Positions 1-10,783 of a stretch of 64,000 nt of DNA are shown one piece after another. A program made the translations under genes and the position numbers. The notes under the pieces were generated by a model. It saw only the letters and a list, made by a program, of their open reading frames with translations, did not search any database and had not been told where the DNA came from. How positions within the stretch are numbered: position 1 is the stretch's first letter; every line of letters begins with the position of its first letter. Origin of the DNA: Bathynomus jamesi (taxonomy: Eukaryota; Arthropoda; Malacostraca; Isopoda; Cirolanidae); the NCBI GenBank assembly GCA_023014485.1, contig JAJOZX010001080.1, positions 649,501 to 713,500 on the forward strand, given 5' to 3'.

Positions 1-167
1 CATAAAAAACATGCAAAAGATTGCTATAAAAATTGCGATTTTAGCATAATGGCGAATATCTAAATGAAGTATTTGACGAGATACTACATCCCTCCATATA
101 TGTTGAAATAATCTTTCTGGCAGTTTGTGAATAATTGACTCCAAAAAATAAAGTAACAGACACTTAC

Positions 168-343
168 ATTTCTATGGTAGTCCCTTGCGCCGGATCGTAA
201 GGAGCGTCATCGCAAATATCATCAACGGTTTGCGTTGGAAATAATTCATCCCGGTCAATCGCGTTAAAAAGATTAATTGTAGACAATGCTACAATGTCAC
301 CATCTTGATATAAATCCGGAAAACTATAAAGTTCATGATCCAT
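168..343 (-). CDS. Possible 5' coding exon, unrecognised gene
   Basis: On the minus strand an ATG in good Kozak context (GCCATGG) opens an acidic reading frame of 58 codons (begins MDHELYSFPDLYQDGDIVAL) that runs into a consensus splice donor, GTAAGTG, at 167-161, where the frame would otherwise stop one codon later. The exon would end in phase 2 and the intron would leave the window. The encoded segment is rich in Asp and Glu and has no domain I recognise. It may be a host gene or the first exon of a transposon gene. Start and donor are seen directly; that it is expressed is inference. Confidence 0.4.
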
Positions 344-462
344 GGCGGAGGGAATGTTTACTCACTGGCAGAGGGAATGTTTATTCACAGTTGAAGATAA
401 CTACCGTGAATCCCAGCTGGAAATATTTCCTTTTATATGCACGATCACCAAGCACCGCCCCA

Positions 463-751
463 AAAGACTAAGATCCGGTTCGTAATGATTGGCTGTCAGT
501 GTACCTGGGCGGATCTAATTTGTGTACCAATCGTAACACCGATATAATGGCTCCATGCTTTGGACGACTAATGGTGTCTTTATATTCTCTCCGTAGATTT
601 AATGCTCAAAAGACGGAGAACGTTCGTAATGATTGGTTGCCAGTGTAACTGGGCGGGTCTAATTTGTGTACCAATCGTAGCACCTATATTATGGGCCCCA
701 GCTTTGGACGACTAACGGTGTCTTTATATTCTCTCCATAGATTTAATGCTC
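463..751. repeat. Tandem duplication, 144-bp unit x2
   Basis: Two adjacent copies about 85-90% identical, offset 144 bp: both hold CGTAATGATTGG, a GGGCGG core, TTTGTGTACCAATCGTA, and TTTGGACGACTAA followed by TCTTTATATTCTCTCC. It lies just upstream of the minus-strand exon at 168-343, so the ATTGG (inverted CCAAT) and GGGCGG words could be promoter elements, but this is not shown. Confidence 0.75.
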
Positions 752-1319
752 GTATTACCCCTTGCACTCAACAACAATATTTGCATCCATACTTGGTTTT
801 TTCCAACCCACCCCTTTGCAACATACCCCTCCTCCCCCCCTTTGCAACATACAAAATTAGCGCTGATACTCTTCATAAACCTAGCATTAATATCACAGTA
901 ATATCCTATGACATCAGTAGAAAAATCTAGAGTGTCTTTGTGCATATCACATTTTGCGGTCATCCTATTCTCGGATTTTTCCCCAAGATTCCTGTTTTGT
1001 GTATGTTTTGCTGTCACACTATTCGATTAATGTATTCGGCTTGACTTCTCGCGTAAGAGTGTGGTAAAATTGTATTTAGTTATTGAATTTCTGCGTGGTT
1101 GGCTGATAAATGGGTACCCGAGGTATCCTACTGGATTAGCCAGCGGTTGCTGCTGAGACCGCTGCGATGACATTGTAATTTCTCTCCGCCCGGATTAATG
1201 TATTCGGTTTCCACGTTAAACTGTAGGTCTAAGGCGGAGTGAAAAGCTTGACCAGTTAGAATGAACAATTCGGTGAAAAGGAGTTAGCTATTATTATTAC
1301 TACTGTAATTTGTACCACC

Positions 1320-1320
<1 letters not shown>
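752..1320. other. Non-coding stretch, nothing recognised
   Basis: AT-rich to mixed sequence with a C-rich patch near 805-845. The short open frames here show no family resemblance. Confidence 0.5.

Positions 1321-1324
<4 letters not shown>

Positions 1325-1363
<39 letters not shown>
1325..1363. repeat. (TA)n microsatellite
   Basis: About 19 TA units directly abutting the palindrome that follows. Confidence 0.95.
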
Positions 1364-1366
<3 letters not shown>

Positions 1367-1507
1367 TAAAACCACGAAGGGAAAAGAAACACAAAAGGGT
1401 GCTCAAGCGCTTTCGTCTAATGACATCCTCAGGATCCTGAGGATGTCATTAGACGAAAGCGCTTGAGCACCCTTTTGTGTTTCTTTTCCCTTCGTGGTTT
1501 TATTCAT
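1362..1507. repeat. 146-bp near-perfect palindrome with hammerhead-like cores
   Basis: Two 73-bp arms meet at 1434/1435 with no spacer; every base I checked pairs. Read outward from the centre, each arm contains CTGAGGA, a short stem TGTC-ATTA-GAC, then GAAA. This resembles the C3-U-G-A-N-G-A ... GAAA core of hammerhead ribozymes, with one extra U next to stem II. Outside each arm lie TA-rich tracts. Hammerhead motifs are known in the terminal repeats of Penelope-like retroelements, so this may be two such ends joined head to head. The ribozyme reading is inference. Confidence 0.8.
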
Positions 1508-1549
1508 CATAAATATTTTTCACGTGTCACTTTCGTGAAATAATTTTTC

Positions 1550-1570
1550 ATATATATATATATATATATA
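1550..1570. repeat. (TA)n microsatellite
   Basis: A pure TA run that served as target for the mariner element starting at 1571. Confidence 0.9.
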
Positions 1571-2474
1571 CAGGGCGTCCCAAAAAATGTATACACACTT
1601 TAAATAATTATAAAGGCAGTGTTTATTAAAATACATTTCATTTTCAAAATGTAATAGAATCTACAGACATTATTTAATTGTTTTGTCAACGCCTGTTTTC
1701 AAACTGACGTCCGTTCTGGTCCAGGCACTGCTGATAACGCGAAGCAATGGAATCGCAAACATCACGAAACATTTCGTTTGGTATTTGTGTGCATTCTCGT
1801 TCAATGGCTGCTCTCAATTCAGCGACTGTTGCAGGTTTTATAGCGTAGACATTGTCTTTTAAGTATCCCCATAAAAAAAAGTCTAGTGTGTGAGGTCTGG
1901 TGAACGCGGAGGGTATTCTACGAAACCCCTTCGTCCAATCCACATCCACATCGTACCAAGTACCACTCGCAATACTCCACTCTTCGGTCCGGATCATCTT
2001 CATTAATAGCATGGACTAATCTTGGAATGTAACTTTTCCATTGACAGCGCTTCAAAATGCGTTGGACAGACGATTCTGAAATTCCTACCTCACGACTCGC
2101 TTGCCGCACAGATTTTCTTGGACTTTGGTGATACGTTTCCAGTACTCTTTCTTGCTTTGTGGGGCTTGTCGATGTCCGTGGTCTTCCGGAACGCTTCTTG
2201 TGGCCATTCTGAACAGTTCCATCGGCTTCAAACTTATCTCTAATTTGAGTGATGGTAAGTCGCGTTGGTGGATCTGTTTGAAACTCCCTCCTAAACTGTC
2301 TTTGCACTTCAACTGCGTTTTCACACTTCCAGTAGCATTTTAGAATGAATTTCCTTTGTTCAAAGCTTAGTCTGACTGCCATTATTAATTCTAATGGGTT
2401 TAACTTGGAAAGAAAGAAACATCAATTGAGCTATCAGCTGTTAAAGTGTGTATACATTTTTTTGGGACGCCCTG
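1571..2474 (-). mobile_element. Tc1/mariner element, internally deleted
   Basis: The terminal inverted repeats of about 31 bp begin CAGGGCGTCCCAAAAAA at both ends and are flanked by TA on each side, the hallmark of Tc1/mariner insertion. The element is 904 bp, too short for a full transposase, and carries one internally deleted transposase gene on the minus strand. It would need a transposase in trans to move. Confidence 0.92.
1686..2382 (-). pseudogene. Mariner-type transposase, central deletion
   Basis: From ATG at 2382 the frame encodes the N-terminal DNA-binding part ([20 protein letters not shown]..., then a GRPRT hook and a second helix-turn-helix with SVQRILKR), ending near [15 protein letters not shown]. 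After a frame change the sequence resumes at the C-terminal end of the family: the PHTLDFFLWGYLKDNVYA block and a tail ending QNGRQFENRR. The segment holding the first two catalytic Asp residues is missing, so the protein cannot be catalytic. The start agrees with the usual family start. Confidence 0.88.
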
Positions 2475-2480
2475 TATATA

Positions 2481-3052
2481 CAGGGTGTCCGAGAATTATC
2501 TGTACAATTTTCGGCTGTTATTAAAAGTCAACCATGAAGTGTAGAAATTCCAGTGTTGTCCCATTTTACAGCGAATCTCTAAGTTTTTTTATATACCAAG
2601 TTTTGACAAGTTTTTTAGAAATTCCAGTGTGTCCGAAAATTATATGTACAATTTCATCTTTTAATAAAATTCTTGATAACACGTAAAATTCTTAACCAAG
2701 ATTATTTAGAATCTGTATTTTCAAAAGTTTCTTTTATTAAAGTAACGTTGTTACAAACATTCGATATGTGCACCATCAGTGATTCGCAAAACATCCAATC
2801 GATAATCCAAATGTTGCCATGTACGCTGCAGCATATCCACATCAATTCGCTCAATAGCAGCTGTGATTCTTACTTTTAAATCATCAATGTCTGTCACCCG
2901 CGTACAAAAAAGAAAAAAAACTTGTCAAAACTTGTTATCAGAAAAAACTTAATGAGTTTCTCTGTAAAATGGGACAACAATGGAATTTCTACACTTCATG
3001 GTTGACTTTTAATAACGGCCAAAAATTGTACAGATAATTCTCGGACACCCGG
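2481..3052 (-). mobile_element. Long-TIR mariner-derived miniature element
   Basis: The inverted repeats exceed 100 bp: the left begins CAGGGTGTCCGAGAATTATC and the right, reversed, CCGGGTGTCCGAGAATTATC, with matching sequence through the TCCCATTTTACAG block. TA lies at both outer edges. Only TATATA (2475-2480) separates it from the preceding mariner. Near 2606-2660 the left repeat partly reoccurs in direct orientation, suggesting an internal duplication or a nested end. Confidence 0.88.
2751..2910 (-). pseudogene. Mariner-type transposase C-terminal remnant
   Basis: A minus-strand frame of about 52 codons matches the C-terminal tail of IS630/Tc1-mariner transposases: TDIDDLKVRITAAIERID, then DMLQRTWQHLDYRLDVLR and the closing GAHIECL followed by a stop. 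No catalytic region remains. It shows that the miniature element derives from a full mariner by loss of nearly the whole gene. Confidence 0.8.
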
Positions 3053-3399
3053 TATATATGTATATATATATATTTTGTGTGTGTGTGTGTTAGTTTTGAA
3101 AAAACCTTTAAGTTAATTTCTGATAATTATCATTTTTAACAGTGATTTAAAATCAATAACACGTTAACACAAACATCAAAGTTAATAAAAATATTTTTTT
3201 TTATATACAGGGGACAATCGCTTACAGAGTTGTCTCTTTGAGAGAGAAAGTTGACACACATTCCTTTCTCGCCAGTTCGCGGTTTTAAAAAGCCTCGGGC
3301 TAAATATCGTTGGATCTTTTACTTACCTGCCCCCGCTCGCTGTCGTCTCAACACAATGTAGAAATAAACGTATTTGTAAGAGAATAATTATTTAATATA

Positions 3400-3438
<39 letters not shown>

Positions 3439-4190
3439 TTGAGAATATGTTAATGGAACGATTTCTTTTGCTAAGCCAATTGTTTAGTGAATTTTTTAAT
3501 ATTAATATGGTTTTAATAATTAATTCACTTTAAGGAGAAAGTCCGTTTACATATATAAGGAATGACACAATTAAATAGACAGTGTACATTTAGCTAAGAC
3601 TTTAGTGAAGGAAAATTGAATCCAAAGTGAATATAAAATTAAATAGACAGTGTACATTTTAAGGTTTTAGTGAAGGAAAATTGAATATTACTCTTGGAGA
3701 ATATGTTAACGGAATGAATTCTTTCTTATTTTTCTGATTTTGTGCAGTAGAAAGGATAGCCAAAAGAAAATAGGCACAGTTTGAGAAAGTAGGTCAAATA
3801 CAATTGTGTGTGTGTGTGTGTGTGTGGGTGTTTCATCTGAACTATTATTTTGACGATTGTACGTTTCGTATTTCTTTTTTTTTGTGCAGTAGAAGATAAA
3901 GTGTGTATTTAAATTCTATTTATTTAATAAACAGAATGGATTTTTTAATGTTAATATTGTTTTTAATTCACTTCAAGGAGAAACTCCGTATGCTTTGGTA
4001 ACGAATTAATTAAAATAAATGGTGGTGTTTAGCAACTCACCCTAATAATGTATACCTGAACAATTAAAATAAAAAGTGATATCTGGCAACTCAACCCTCC
4101 TCTATATAAGAGCCGCTTGGCTTCGGGAGCCTCATAAAGATGCGAACTTCAGTGGAGTAAAGAACTATCCTTCCTTCTTCGGTTAAGACT
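3053..4190. repeat. AT-rich region with (TA)n, (GT)n and partial duplications
   Basis: (TA)n then (GT)n at 3053-3090, (GT)n at 3403-3437 and 3805-3826. The block GAGAATATGTTAAYGGAA occurs at about 3443 and 3697; TTAAATAGACAGTGTACATTT at about 3569 and 3639; and an AATTCACTTYAAGGAGAAA block at about 3523 and 3964. These are imperfect direct duplications several hundred bp apart. No coding sequence is seen. Confidence 0.7.
4101..4150 (+). promoter_or_regulatory. Weak TATA-box-like site
   Basis: TCTATATAAG followed by a GC-richer segment of about 40 bp resembles a TATA box with a start region, as in an LTR or small gene. No downstream coding frame supports it. Confidence 0.2.
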
Positions 4191-4600
4191 TAGGTTAGGT
4201 TTCTCTTTTGGGGGTAAAGACATCCCACCTTCTCCCCAAAGCCCTCCTCCGTCTCTCCTTTCTCTACCTCTCTTAGGTTAAGGCAACCCCTTTGGGGGAT
4301 ATCATCCTCCTTTCTCCACCCCCCTGAGACCCCTTCCCCTCCCCTCTCCCCCTTGGGTCCTCCTAAGCCAACTGGCTGATTAGGGCCTATAAGAGGACAG
4401 CGGGTCGTCTGAAGTGTTAATATGCACATGGGTCCTGCCAGGTGAACACCTCTCTCCCTTTCTCTTCTTCTCCTGTCTTTCTCTTGGGGGATAACGCCGC
4501 CTCCAAGTTTCGTGACCCCTTGTTGCACCTGCAGCATTCCCCCTCCCCCCCTTTGCACCATTGATAATTATCTCTGCAACATTACTGCACTCGTCCATTT
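4191..4600. other. Pyrimidine-rich low-complexity stretch
   Basis: Long C/T runs on the plus strand. Open frames on the minus strand are purine-biased translations (G, E and R runs) and are not credible genes. Confidence 0.6.
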
Positions 4601-4605
4601 TGCGG

Positions 4606-5583
4606 TCATGCTACTGACGGTTTCAGATCGTTGCTGATATAGACTCGTAAGTCTTTCTCTAGATCGGTCTCAGTCAAGTTCCTTCCTAAGAGAAAGTAAT
4701 CGGTCTTCGGGTTTTTATAACCTATATGCATTACCTTACATTTGTCCAAGTTGAATGGCATCTGCCAAGTAGCAGACCATTCGCCCAACCTATCAAGATC
4801 GTTCTGAAGCGTTCTTACGCCCTCCTCAGTACCTACACTACTTCCTAATTTCGTATCGTCTGCAAATTTGGAGATTGTACTGAGAAGCCCGACGTCTATA
4901 TCGTTAATAGAGATGATAAAAAGTAAAGGACCCAGAACGGAACCCTGTGGGACACCACTAGTGACGGGCGCCCACTCCGAACCCACTCCATTTATTACCA
5001 TTCTACTTTCTACCAATCTTCAATCCAGTTGGAAACGAGCCCGGTGATTCCTAATCCTTTGACTTTAGACATCAATCTCGCGTGAGAGACTTTGTCAAAG
5101 GCTTTTTTGAAACTCTAGATACACTATATCTATTGCCCTACTTGCATCGTACAGTGTATGCATATTATGGAAAAACTCTAACATGTTTGTCAGACAGGAT
5201 CTATGTCGCCTAAATCATTGTTGAGAATAAAAAATTAGATTATTAGATTCAAGGTGATACACAGTACGTTTTGTAATGATGGATTCCAAAAGTTTGCCGA
5301 CAACTGATGTTAAACTGATCGGGCGGTAATTACAAAGATTTTTCCTATCACCCTCTTCAAAGATTGTTATTGCATTTGCTAACTTCCAGTCGGTTGAAAC
5401 TTTCCCTAACTCGATTGATTGTTTGAATATGGTTACTAAGTCGTCAACAACATTGTGGCTAACCTCTTTTAATACCCTTGGAAGAAATAAGTTGGGGCCA
5501 GGTGATTTGTATTTGTTCATCTTATCAATTAATTGCTGTGCCACATTTCTCGTAAAACTTTTGGTCTCTACGGGCTGGTCACC
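4606..5583 (-). pseudogene. CR1-type reverse transcriptase fragment (family 1)
   Basis: Reading 5583 to 4606, the frame carries the RT fingers (KYKSPGPN, NYRPISLTSVVGKLLESI), then after a frameshift near 5215 the palm A block (YLEFQKAFDKV), and after a stop near 5016 the SGVPQGSVLGPLLF block with the catalytic FADD and the thumb up to NDLKPS. The start is cut by the (GA)n tract and the 3' end is missing at 4606. It is the same family as the copy at 21630-23150. Two or more frame breaks make it dead. Confidence 0.9.

Positions 5584-5623
<40 letters not shown>
5584..5623. repeat. (GA)n tract at element junction
   Basis: About 20 GA units between the truncated 5' end of the family 1 fragment and the 3' end of the next CR1-type element, for which it reads as a (CT)n tail. 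Confidence 0.95.
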
Positions 5624-5626
<3 letters not shown>

Positions 5627-5712
5627 ACAAGGAAAAGTATCTCAAAAGGCCTTGCGGCCCAAACCGAGGAGGTACCAATGGCAACGGGTGCCACGGAAAA
5701 TTTTCTACACAC

Positions 5713-8432
5713 TCAAATAGTGTGCAAGATTTGGTCTAACCTTTTCATGAAATGATCCACAGAGGAACTGCTCACAACTTCTGAAGGTAACCTGTTCCAC
5801 GTGTCACAGATCTTATACGTAAAGTAATTCCCACACACACTAGTCCTAAACCGTTTCAAATCCAACTTCCAACCATTGTTGCGAGTTGGGTTATCATTTA
5901 AACTAAACATGCTACTAAAATCGACATCGTTGAACCCGTGTAAGAACTTGAAAACCTCAATCAGTTGACCGCGCAGCCTCCGAGTTTCCAGCGAAAACAA
6001 GTTTAGGGCGCGTAACCGTCGATTGTAGCCCATATGCCTAACGGAAGGGATTAACTTTGTGGCCCTCGCCTGCACTCGCTCCAGCCACTCAATATCTTTC
6101 CTGAGGGTGGGCGACCAGAACTGCAAAACATACTCCAGGTGCGGCCGAACCAGGGAATTGTACAGAGAGAGCACAATCTCCTTGTTCCGAAACTGAAATT
6201 TCCTCCTGATATAACCCAACAGCTTCTGGTTTTTTTTTTCCACCTCTACGCACTGTTTCGTAAACTTAAGGTCGCTGCTAATTAGCACACCCAAGTCCTT
6301 TTCCAAATCAGTCGCCTCGATATTACTCCCCAACATCGAGTAGTCCGACTTGGGATTGGCGTAGCCAATGTGCATCACTTTGCATTTACCCAAGTTAAAC
6401 GGCATTTGCCATTTTTCGGACCATTCTCCTATCCTACCTAGGTCCGCACGCAGTTCCTCGATCGCTTCGGGCGTCACAACATTGGCCCCAAGCTTGGTGT
6501 CATCAGCGAATTTGGCGATCCGACTGACGATGCCACCGTCGATATCATTTATGTAAATGATAAACAACAGTGGCCCCAAAACGGAACCCTGAGGAACCCC
6601 ACTAGTGACCGATGCCCAACCCGAACTAACCCCTTTAATTACAACCCTCTGCCGCCTATTCTTGAGCCAGTTTTCAATCCACCTACCTACTTCCCCACCG
6701 ATACCCAACGCGCGTACTTTCGCCATTAGCCGGCGGTGAGGTACCTTATCAAAGGCTTTCTGAAAGTCGAGATAAAGTATATCAATCGCCCTACTCTTAT
6801 CATACTCACCCAAAATGACGTGGAAAAACTCGAGCAAGTTGGTTAGACACGAAATATGCTGTCTAAACCCATGTTGGGAGTCCCCAAGCAGCTTGTAGGA
6901 ATCCGAATGGTCAACGATCCTATCCGGTATTATCCCTTCTAATAATTTACCTACAACTGAAGTGAGACTAATGGGACGATAGTTCCCTGGACTTTCGTAA
7001 TCCCCTTTCTTAAAGATAGGGGTCACATTAGTTTCCCTCCAGTCACCAGGCACCTGGCCCATCTCCAACGATTTGTTGAAGACTGTAGCCAGGTGGGGAG
7101 CCAGGTGGGGATCCAGGTGGGGATCCAGGTGGGGAGCCACCTGGTCGCGCACCTCTCGCAACACTCTGGGGAGAAACTGGTCTGGCCCAGGAGCCTTAAA
7201 CGCGCTGTTTGTCTATTCTATCGGCAACGACAATCGCGATACATTGAACACTATCCAGGCCAGCACCTTCGTGCCTAACGCCTGGCTCGGGGATGACGCG
7301 GGTGTCCTCCCTGGTGAACACTCCCGCAAAGTACTCATTAACATAACTGAAGAACTCCTTAGGGTTCCCCTTGCAGAGGCTTGCCACCCGTAGTTCTTCG
7401 TTACGTTTCGCTAGCCTAACCTTCGCCTTCACTTCCCTACACAGGCGGACATACGCTTCAGTGTTCTCATGGGAAGGATTGGCCTTCGCCCTCCTATACG
7501 CTACTTTCCTATTTCGGATAGCCGAAGCGATGTCACGACTGAACCACTTAGGCTGCGTTGAAGCAGGGGTGACCCGTTTTGAGGGTATGGCAGCAGACTG
7601 CAGCACCATAAACTCGTCCCGGAATGCACTCCACATTCCGTCAACATCGCTGCCGACCTCTAACCCCATCTCACCTACGCTATCCCGGAGGCTAACAAAG
7701 TCCGCCCGCCGTAGATCGAGCTAACTGCCTCTCGAGTTACTAGGCTTCACCCGAGGGACGCGCACACGGAACCTAATCAGACCGTGATCACTCCCACCCA
7801 ACGATTCGTCAACGGTGAGGCCAGTGACGAGGTTGTCTTCGGTCGTGAATACTAAGTCTAGAACACTTTCGCCTCGTGTAGGCTCATTGACCCACTGAGT
7901 GAGGAAGTTCTCATCAGCAAAGTCAACTAGCTTCCTCCATTCAGCATCAACAGTCCTGTCTTCCCACTTTATGCCGCGACATTTGAAGTCTCCTAAAACT
8001 ACACCCCCCCTATCCCCTAGCAGGCTACGGAATTCGGTATACAGGGCTGTATCCTCCTCGAGGAGGAGATGCGGAGGTCTGTACACCAAGATTAACCTAT
8101 AGTTCGTCCCTCCCACATTCAGATCGACGCCAAGCAGCTCCCGTTCCAACCGGAACTGGCAGTCAACCGGACTCAACGTGTCCCTGCTATATTAGTACCC
8201 GACTCCCCTCCCCACGGGTGCGGTCTTCGCAAAACATTCTACACCCGGGAATTTCGAACTCCCCAACGTAGTCCCTACGATCAGTATGAACCCAGTACTC
8301 GATGATAGCAACGATATCCTGGTATTCTGATGCTAAGAGCGCCCGTAGCTCGCAAAACTTGTTCCTAATCGACCTAGCATTAAAAAGCATTGCACGAAGG
8401 GAGCCTTCGCTATTCTGACCGCCCTCTAGCAC
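5713..8432 (-). pseudogene. CR1-type ORF2: endonuclease-reverse transcriptase
   Basis: The frame starts around 8432 with the endonuclease: NARSIRNK block, an IIEYW motif where TETW is usual, then after a frame break GDFKCRG (normally GDFN) and the closing GGSDHGLIRF. A linker follows (7669-7196: FSRDIASAIRNRKVAYRRAK, NPKEFFSYVN). The reverse transcriptase is one open frame of 483 codons (7164-5713): YRPISLTSVVGKLL near residue 62, YLDFQKAFDKVPH near 131, SGVPQGSVLGPLLF near 188 and FADD at 219-222, then a full thumb and C-terminal region ending QILHTI. Breaks lie between the RT, linker and endonuclease. An Ala/Asp-Pro-His-Leu repeat (from 7089-7146) disturbs the RT N-terminus. Confidence 0.9.
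7089..7146. repeat. 12-bp minisatellite inside RT frame
   Basis: Four to five units of GGTGGGGAtCCA, in frame, giving the protein repeat PHLD/PHLA. Related RTs have a single APHLA here, so the expansion is specific to this copy. Confidence 0.85.
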
Positions 8433-9786
8433 GACCCGTTTCCCGAACAGCCAGGGCTGTCGGGAGTTGAAGAGCCCCTCACTAACGAGGTGGCAACTTC
8501 CAACGTGGAAGGAGGGTCACCCACCTGTACCTGGACGCACCCTTCAGTTGAAGGTACATCCGCCACCGGCTCATCATCTCTCCCCGGAATCGACCTCACC
8601 ATTCTGTATAGGTGCCGGTCGAGCAGCGCGCCTAGCACACCTTTACCCTTGTTATTGAGGTGGACACCATCCCTCTGGTAAAGGTCCCACCTACCCGAAA
8701 ATGCGTTGAAGGAGTCAATAAACCTCACGCCCAGCGGGATGCACAAGTCTTGCACCCTCTCGTTGATGCCAATGACCTTACTGAGCGCGTGGTCACTGGC
8801 ATTCACTCGCGGTAAAATACCCATTAACATTCCCCTGTCTGTCTAAAGTTTTAGATCATCCGCAAGAGACATGATCTCGGTGATGATCCCTTCTGTAAGA
8901 CCTACCCTACTGCCTTCGAGGAACAGGTCGTTGCCACCAGCGTGGACAACGATCGCAGTCCTCCGACTAGCTACGCGCACCTTCTCTACCTCCTTCCTTA
9001 AGTGCGCCGTTCCCCGCCGAGGTAAGCACCTTACCTTCCTCCCGTCCCGGTTTGCAGAAGCAAAGTACTTCTACTGGCCCCTAATCTGCGAGTCCCCAAT
9101 CAAAACGGTGTCTTCCTCCTTCGAGCACAGGAGACTAAAGTGGTTGGAGGTCCTGACAGGGGCAACCGGGGTCTCAGGCTTCGGTTTCGCAGACTTCTTG
9201 CCCGAGACCTTTCGATACCCGTCGCCACCGATAGACGCAGTTACACCACCCGACCGGCAGCTACATCCTTTGGTTTCTTTGGGCCATCAGTAAGCCCCTT
9301 CCCACCCTTCTTCTTTATCGGCCCCTTCCCACCCTTCTCTATCGACCTCTTCCCACCCTTCTCTATCAGCCCCTTCTTTACGCCCTCCAACTTGCGCCGC
9401 GGCTCCGTGCATTCCACGTGGGTCGCTGGCGATTCTTCACACTGATTTTGTACCCTAGCCCCCAGTTGCACCTCTACCCTTTCACCGCGGTCCCGAGCTC
9501 TGTCCAGTCCATCGCTGGACCGCCTTTCCATGGCAGCTATCGTATCTATGAGCTCCGGGGTGGAGGGCGCAGCCACATCAGTGACCGCCGCACCTCCAAC
9601 AGCCGGTCTGGACGACTCGAGCCACCGGACCCTCTCCTCTAGCTTCTCGTAAAACCGCATGAGTTCGCAAAAGCGGCACATGCTGGAGTGGTTGATCTTC
9701 GCGAAACAGGCTTCTTTGAAGTTCGTCACCCACTGGTTTACTTCACACCTCGCACATTCAGCCTTCAGTTTCTACGGTCCAGTCAT
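8426..9786 (-). pseudogene. CR1-type ORF1: zinc motif plus SGNH esterase
   Basis: The frame opens at ATG 9786-9784 but has a stop at codon 5. Next come a Cys/His motif (CARCEVNQW ... CRFCELM), a coiled-coil-like stretch (YEKLEERVRWLE) and Lys/Gly repeats (KGGKGPIKKKGGKG). The esterase follows in broken frames: block I IGDSQIRG (about 9105-9085, then a stop), block III VVHAGGNDLF (about 8950) and the catalytic Asp/His block RDGVHLNNKGKGVLG (about 8655). ORF1 ends beside the start of ORF2. In CR1 elements this protein binds the RNA and may act on lipids; that role is taken from the family. Confidence 0.85.
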
Positions 9787-10490
9787 TGTAACTTTTTTTT
9801 TTTCGAACTCTGAATACGATAAAGCGTTCTAGCAATGAAAACTATCAAAAACATTCTGACCAGTATATAAAAAAGGAGGGGGGGGGGGGGTTGAATTCTT
9901 CCCGCGCGTGGACGCATCCACCTATTTGCAAGTGACGTTCATCCCTTCCAGAAGACTACACCTCTCGCTGCTGCCGCACCGAACAAAGGTCTCCCGAGGG
10001 CCGGACAGTCCCAAACGTGTCCCAGCTACCAAATGACAAACACTCGCGACGCAGGCGTCACGTATTTCCCGCCAGGAGCGACAGTGTGATGCAGCCCCTT
10101 ACTAAGTCTTACTAATCACTCACAAGCGGCCAGACTCTTAGAATCCAGTGTTCAAGGGATATCCCACCAGACCCAGAGGCTACGCCCGAGACTTTACGCT
10201 GGCCTGGCAGCCAAGCACCATCAATTGGTCACCAAAGGACGGTCGCAGGGGGTTGGTCAGGCCATTACGTGTTAGGAATGGGCTTAACGGGGCACTAGCC
10301 ACACTCCATTCATCGCGCCCCTACGCCTGGGACTCCTCCATCCGTCTCTCACAACCTACGAGCGTTAAATGGTGTTATTTATAGAGGTTCCAAAGCCTCT
10401 CTTCCCACGCATGAGGTAGCAGTAGGGTCCTAATAGTAAAAGAAGAGAAAAAGACTTAATACTAAAAGAAAAGGTTTTTTTTTTTTTTTT
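9787..10490 (-). other. Probable 5' UTR of the CR1-type element
   Basis: GC-rich from 9900 to 10390, unlike the AT-rich flank, with a G tract at 9878-9890 and a T tract at 10476-10493. No convincing coding frame. CR1 5' UTRs often carry a GC-rich internal promoter; assignment here rests on position. Confidence 0.45.
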
Positions 10491-10737
10491 TTTGCAATCA
10501 AAGAACATCCTTAACGTAAGCTAAAAGGACAGAGTAGGGATGGGATGGGGTCCTAGTAACCCACAGGACAGGATTGTACAACATACTTCACCCGCCCTCC
10601 CGAAAGAGAGAGAGACCCTAAAGGAACTGGCAGCCAATATCTCTAGAATCCCACGACTCGGGACCGGAGGGCTGTCACACCCCAAGTATAAAGTTTCCAA
10701 CATCCAGAAGAAATGTATAACCTTTATACCCCATTAC

Positions 10738-10740
<3 letters not shown>

Positions 10741-10774
<34 letters not shown>

Positions 10775-10783
10775 AGAGAGAGT
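10741..10783. repeat. (GA)n tract at element junction
   Basis: About 20 GA units, reading as the (CT)n 3' tail of the minus-strand copy that starts at 10784. Confidence 0.95.

Larger units (their letters stand above)
5624..10490 (-). mobile_element. Near full-length CR1-type non-LTR retrotransposon
   Basis: On the minus strand: a 5' region (about 10490-9787), ORF1 with a zinc motif, Lys-rich repeats and an SGNH esterase, ORF2 with an apurinic-type endonuclease and a reverse transcriptase, a 3' UTR holding TACCAATGGCAACGGGTGCC, and a (CT)n tail. The esterase in ORF1 is a known mark of the CR1 clade. Both ORFs carry breaks. Related 3' fragments follow at 10784-11756 and 11777-13146. The exact 5' end is uncertain; a T tract at 10476-10493 is a possible edge. 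Confidence 0.85.

Noticed and set aside
3200..4190. Possible LTR retrotransposon (TATA box, polyadenylation-like AATAAA words)
   Set aside because: No paired LTR, primer-binding site or gag/pol sequence is present nearby.
4190..4598. Two overlapping minus-strand frames of 123 and 72 codons
   Set aside because: Composition follows the C/T-rich tract; no start context, domain or splice signal.
5423..5755. Open frames across (GA)n tracts (also 10540-10896)
   Set aside because: They read RERERE from the microsatellite and run antisense to CR1-type sequence.
9140..9445. Plus-strand Pro/Phe-rich frame
   Set aside because: Antisense to the Lys/Gly repeats of the CR1-type ORF1.
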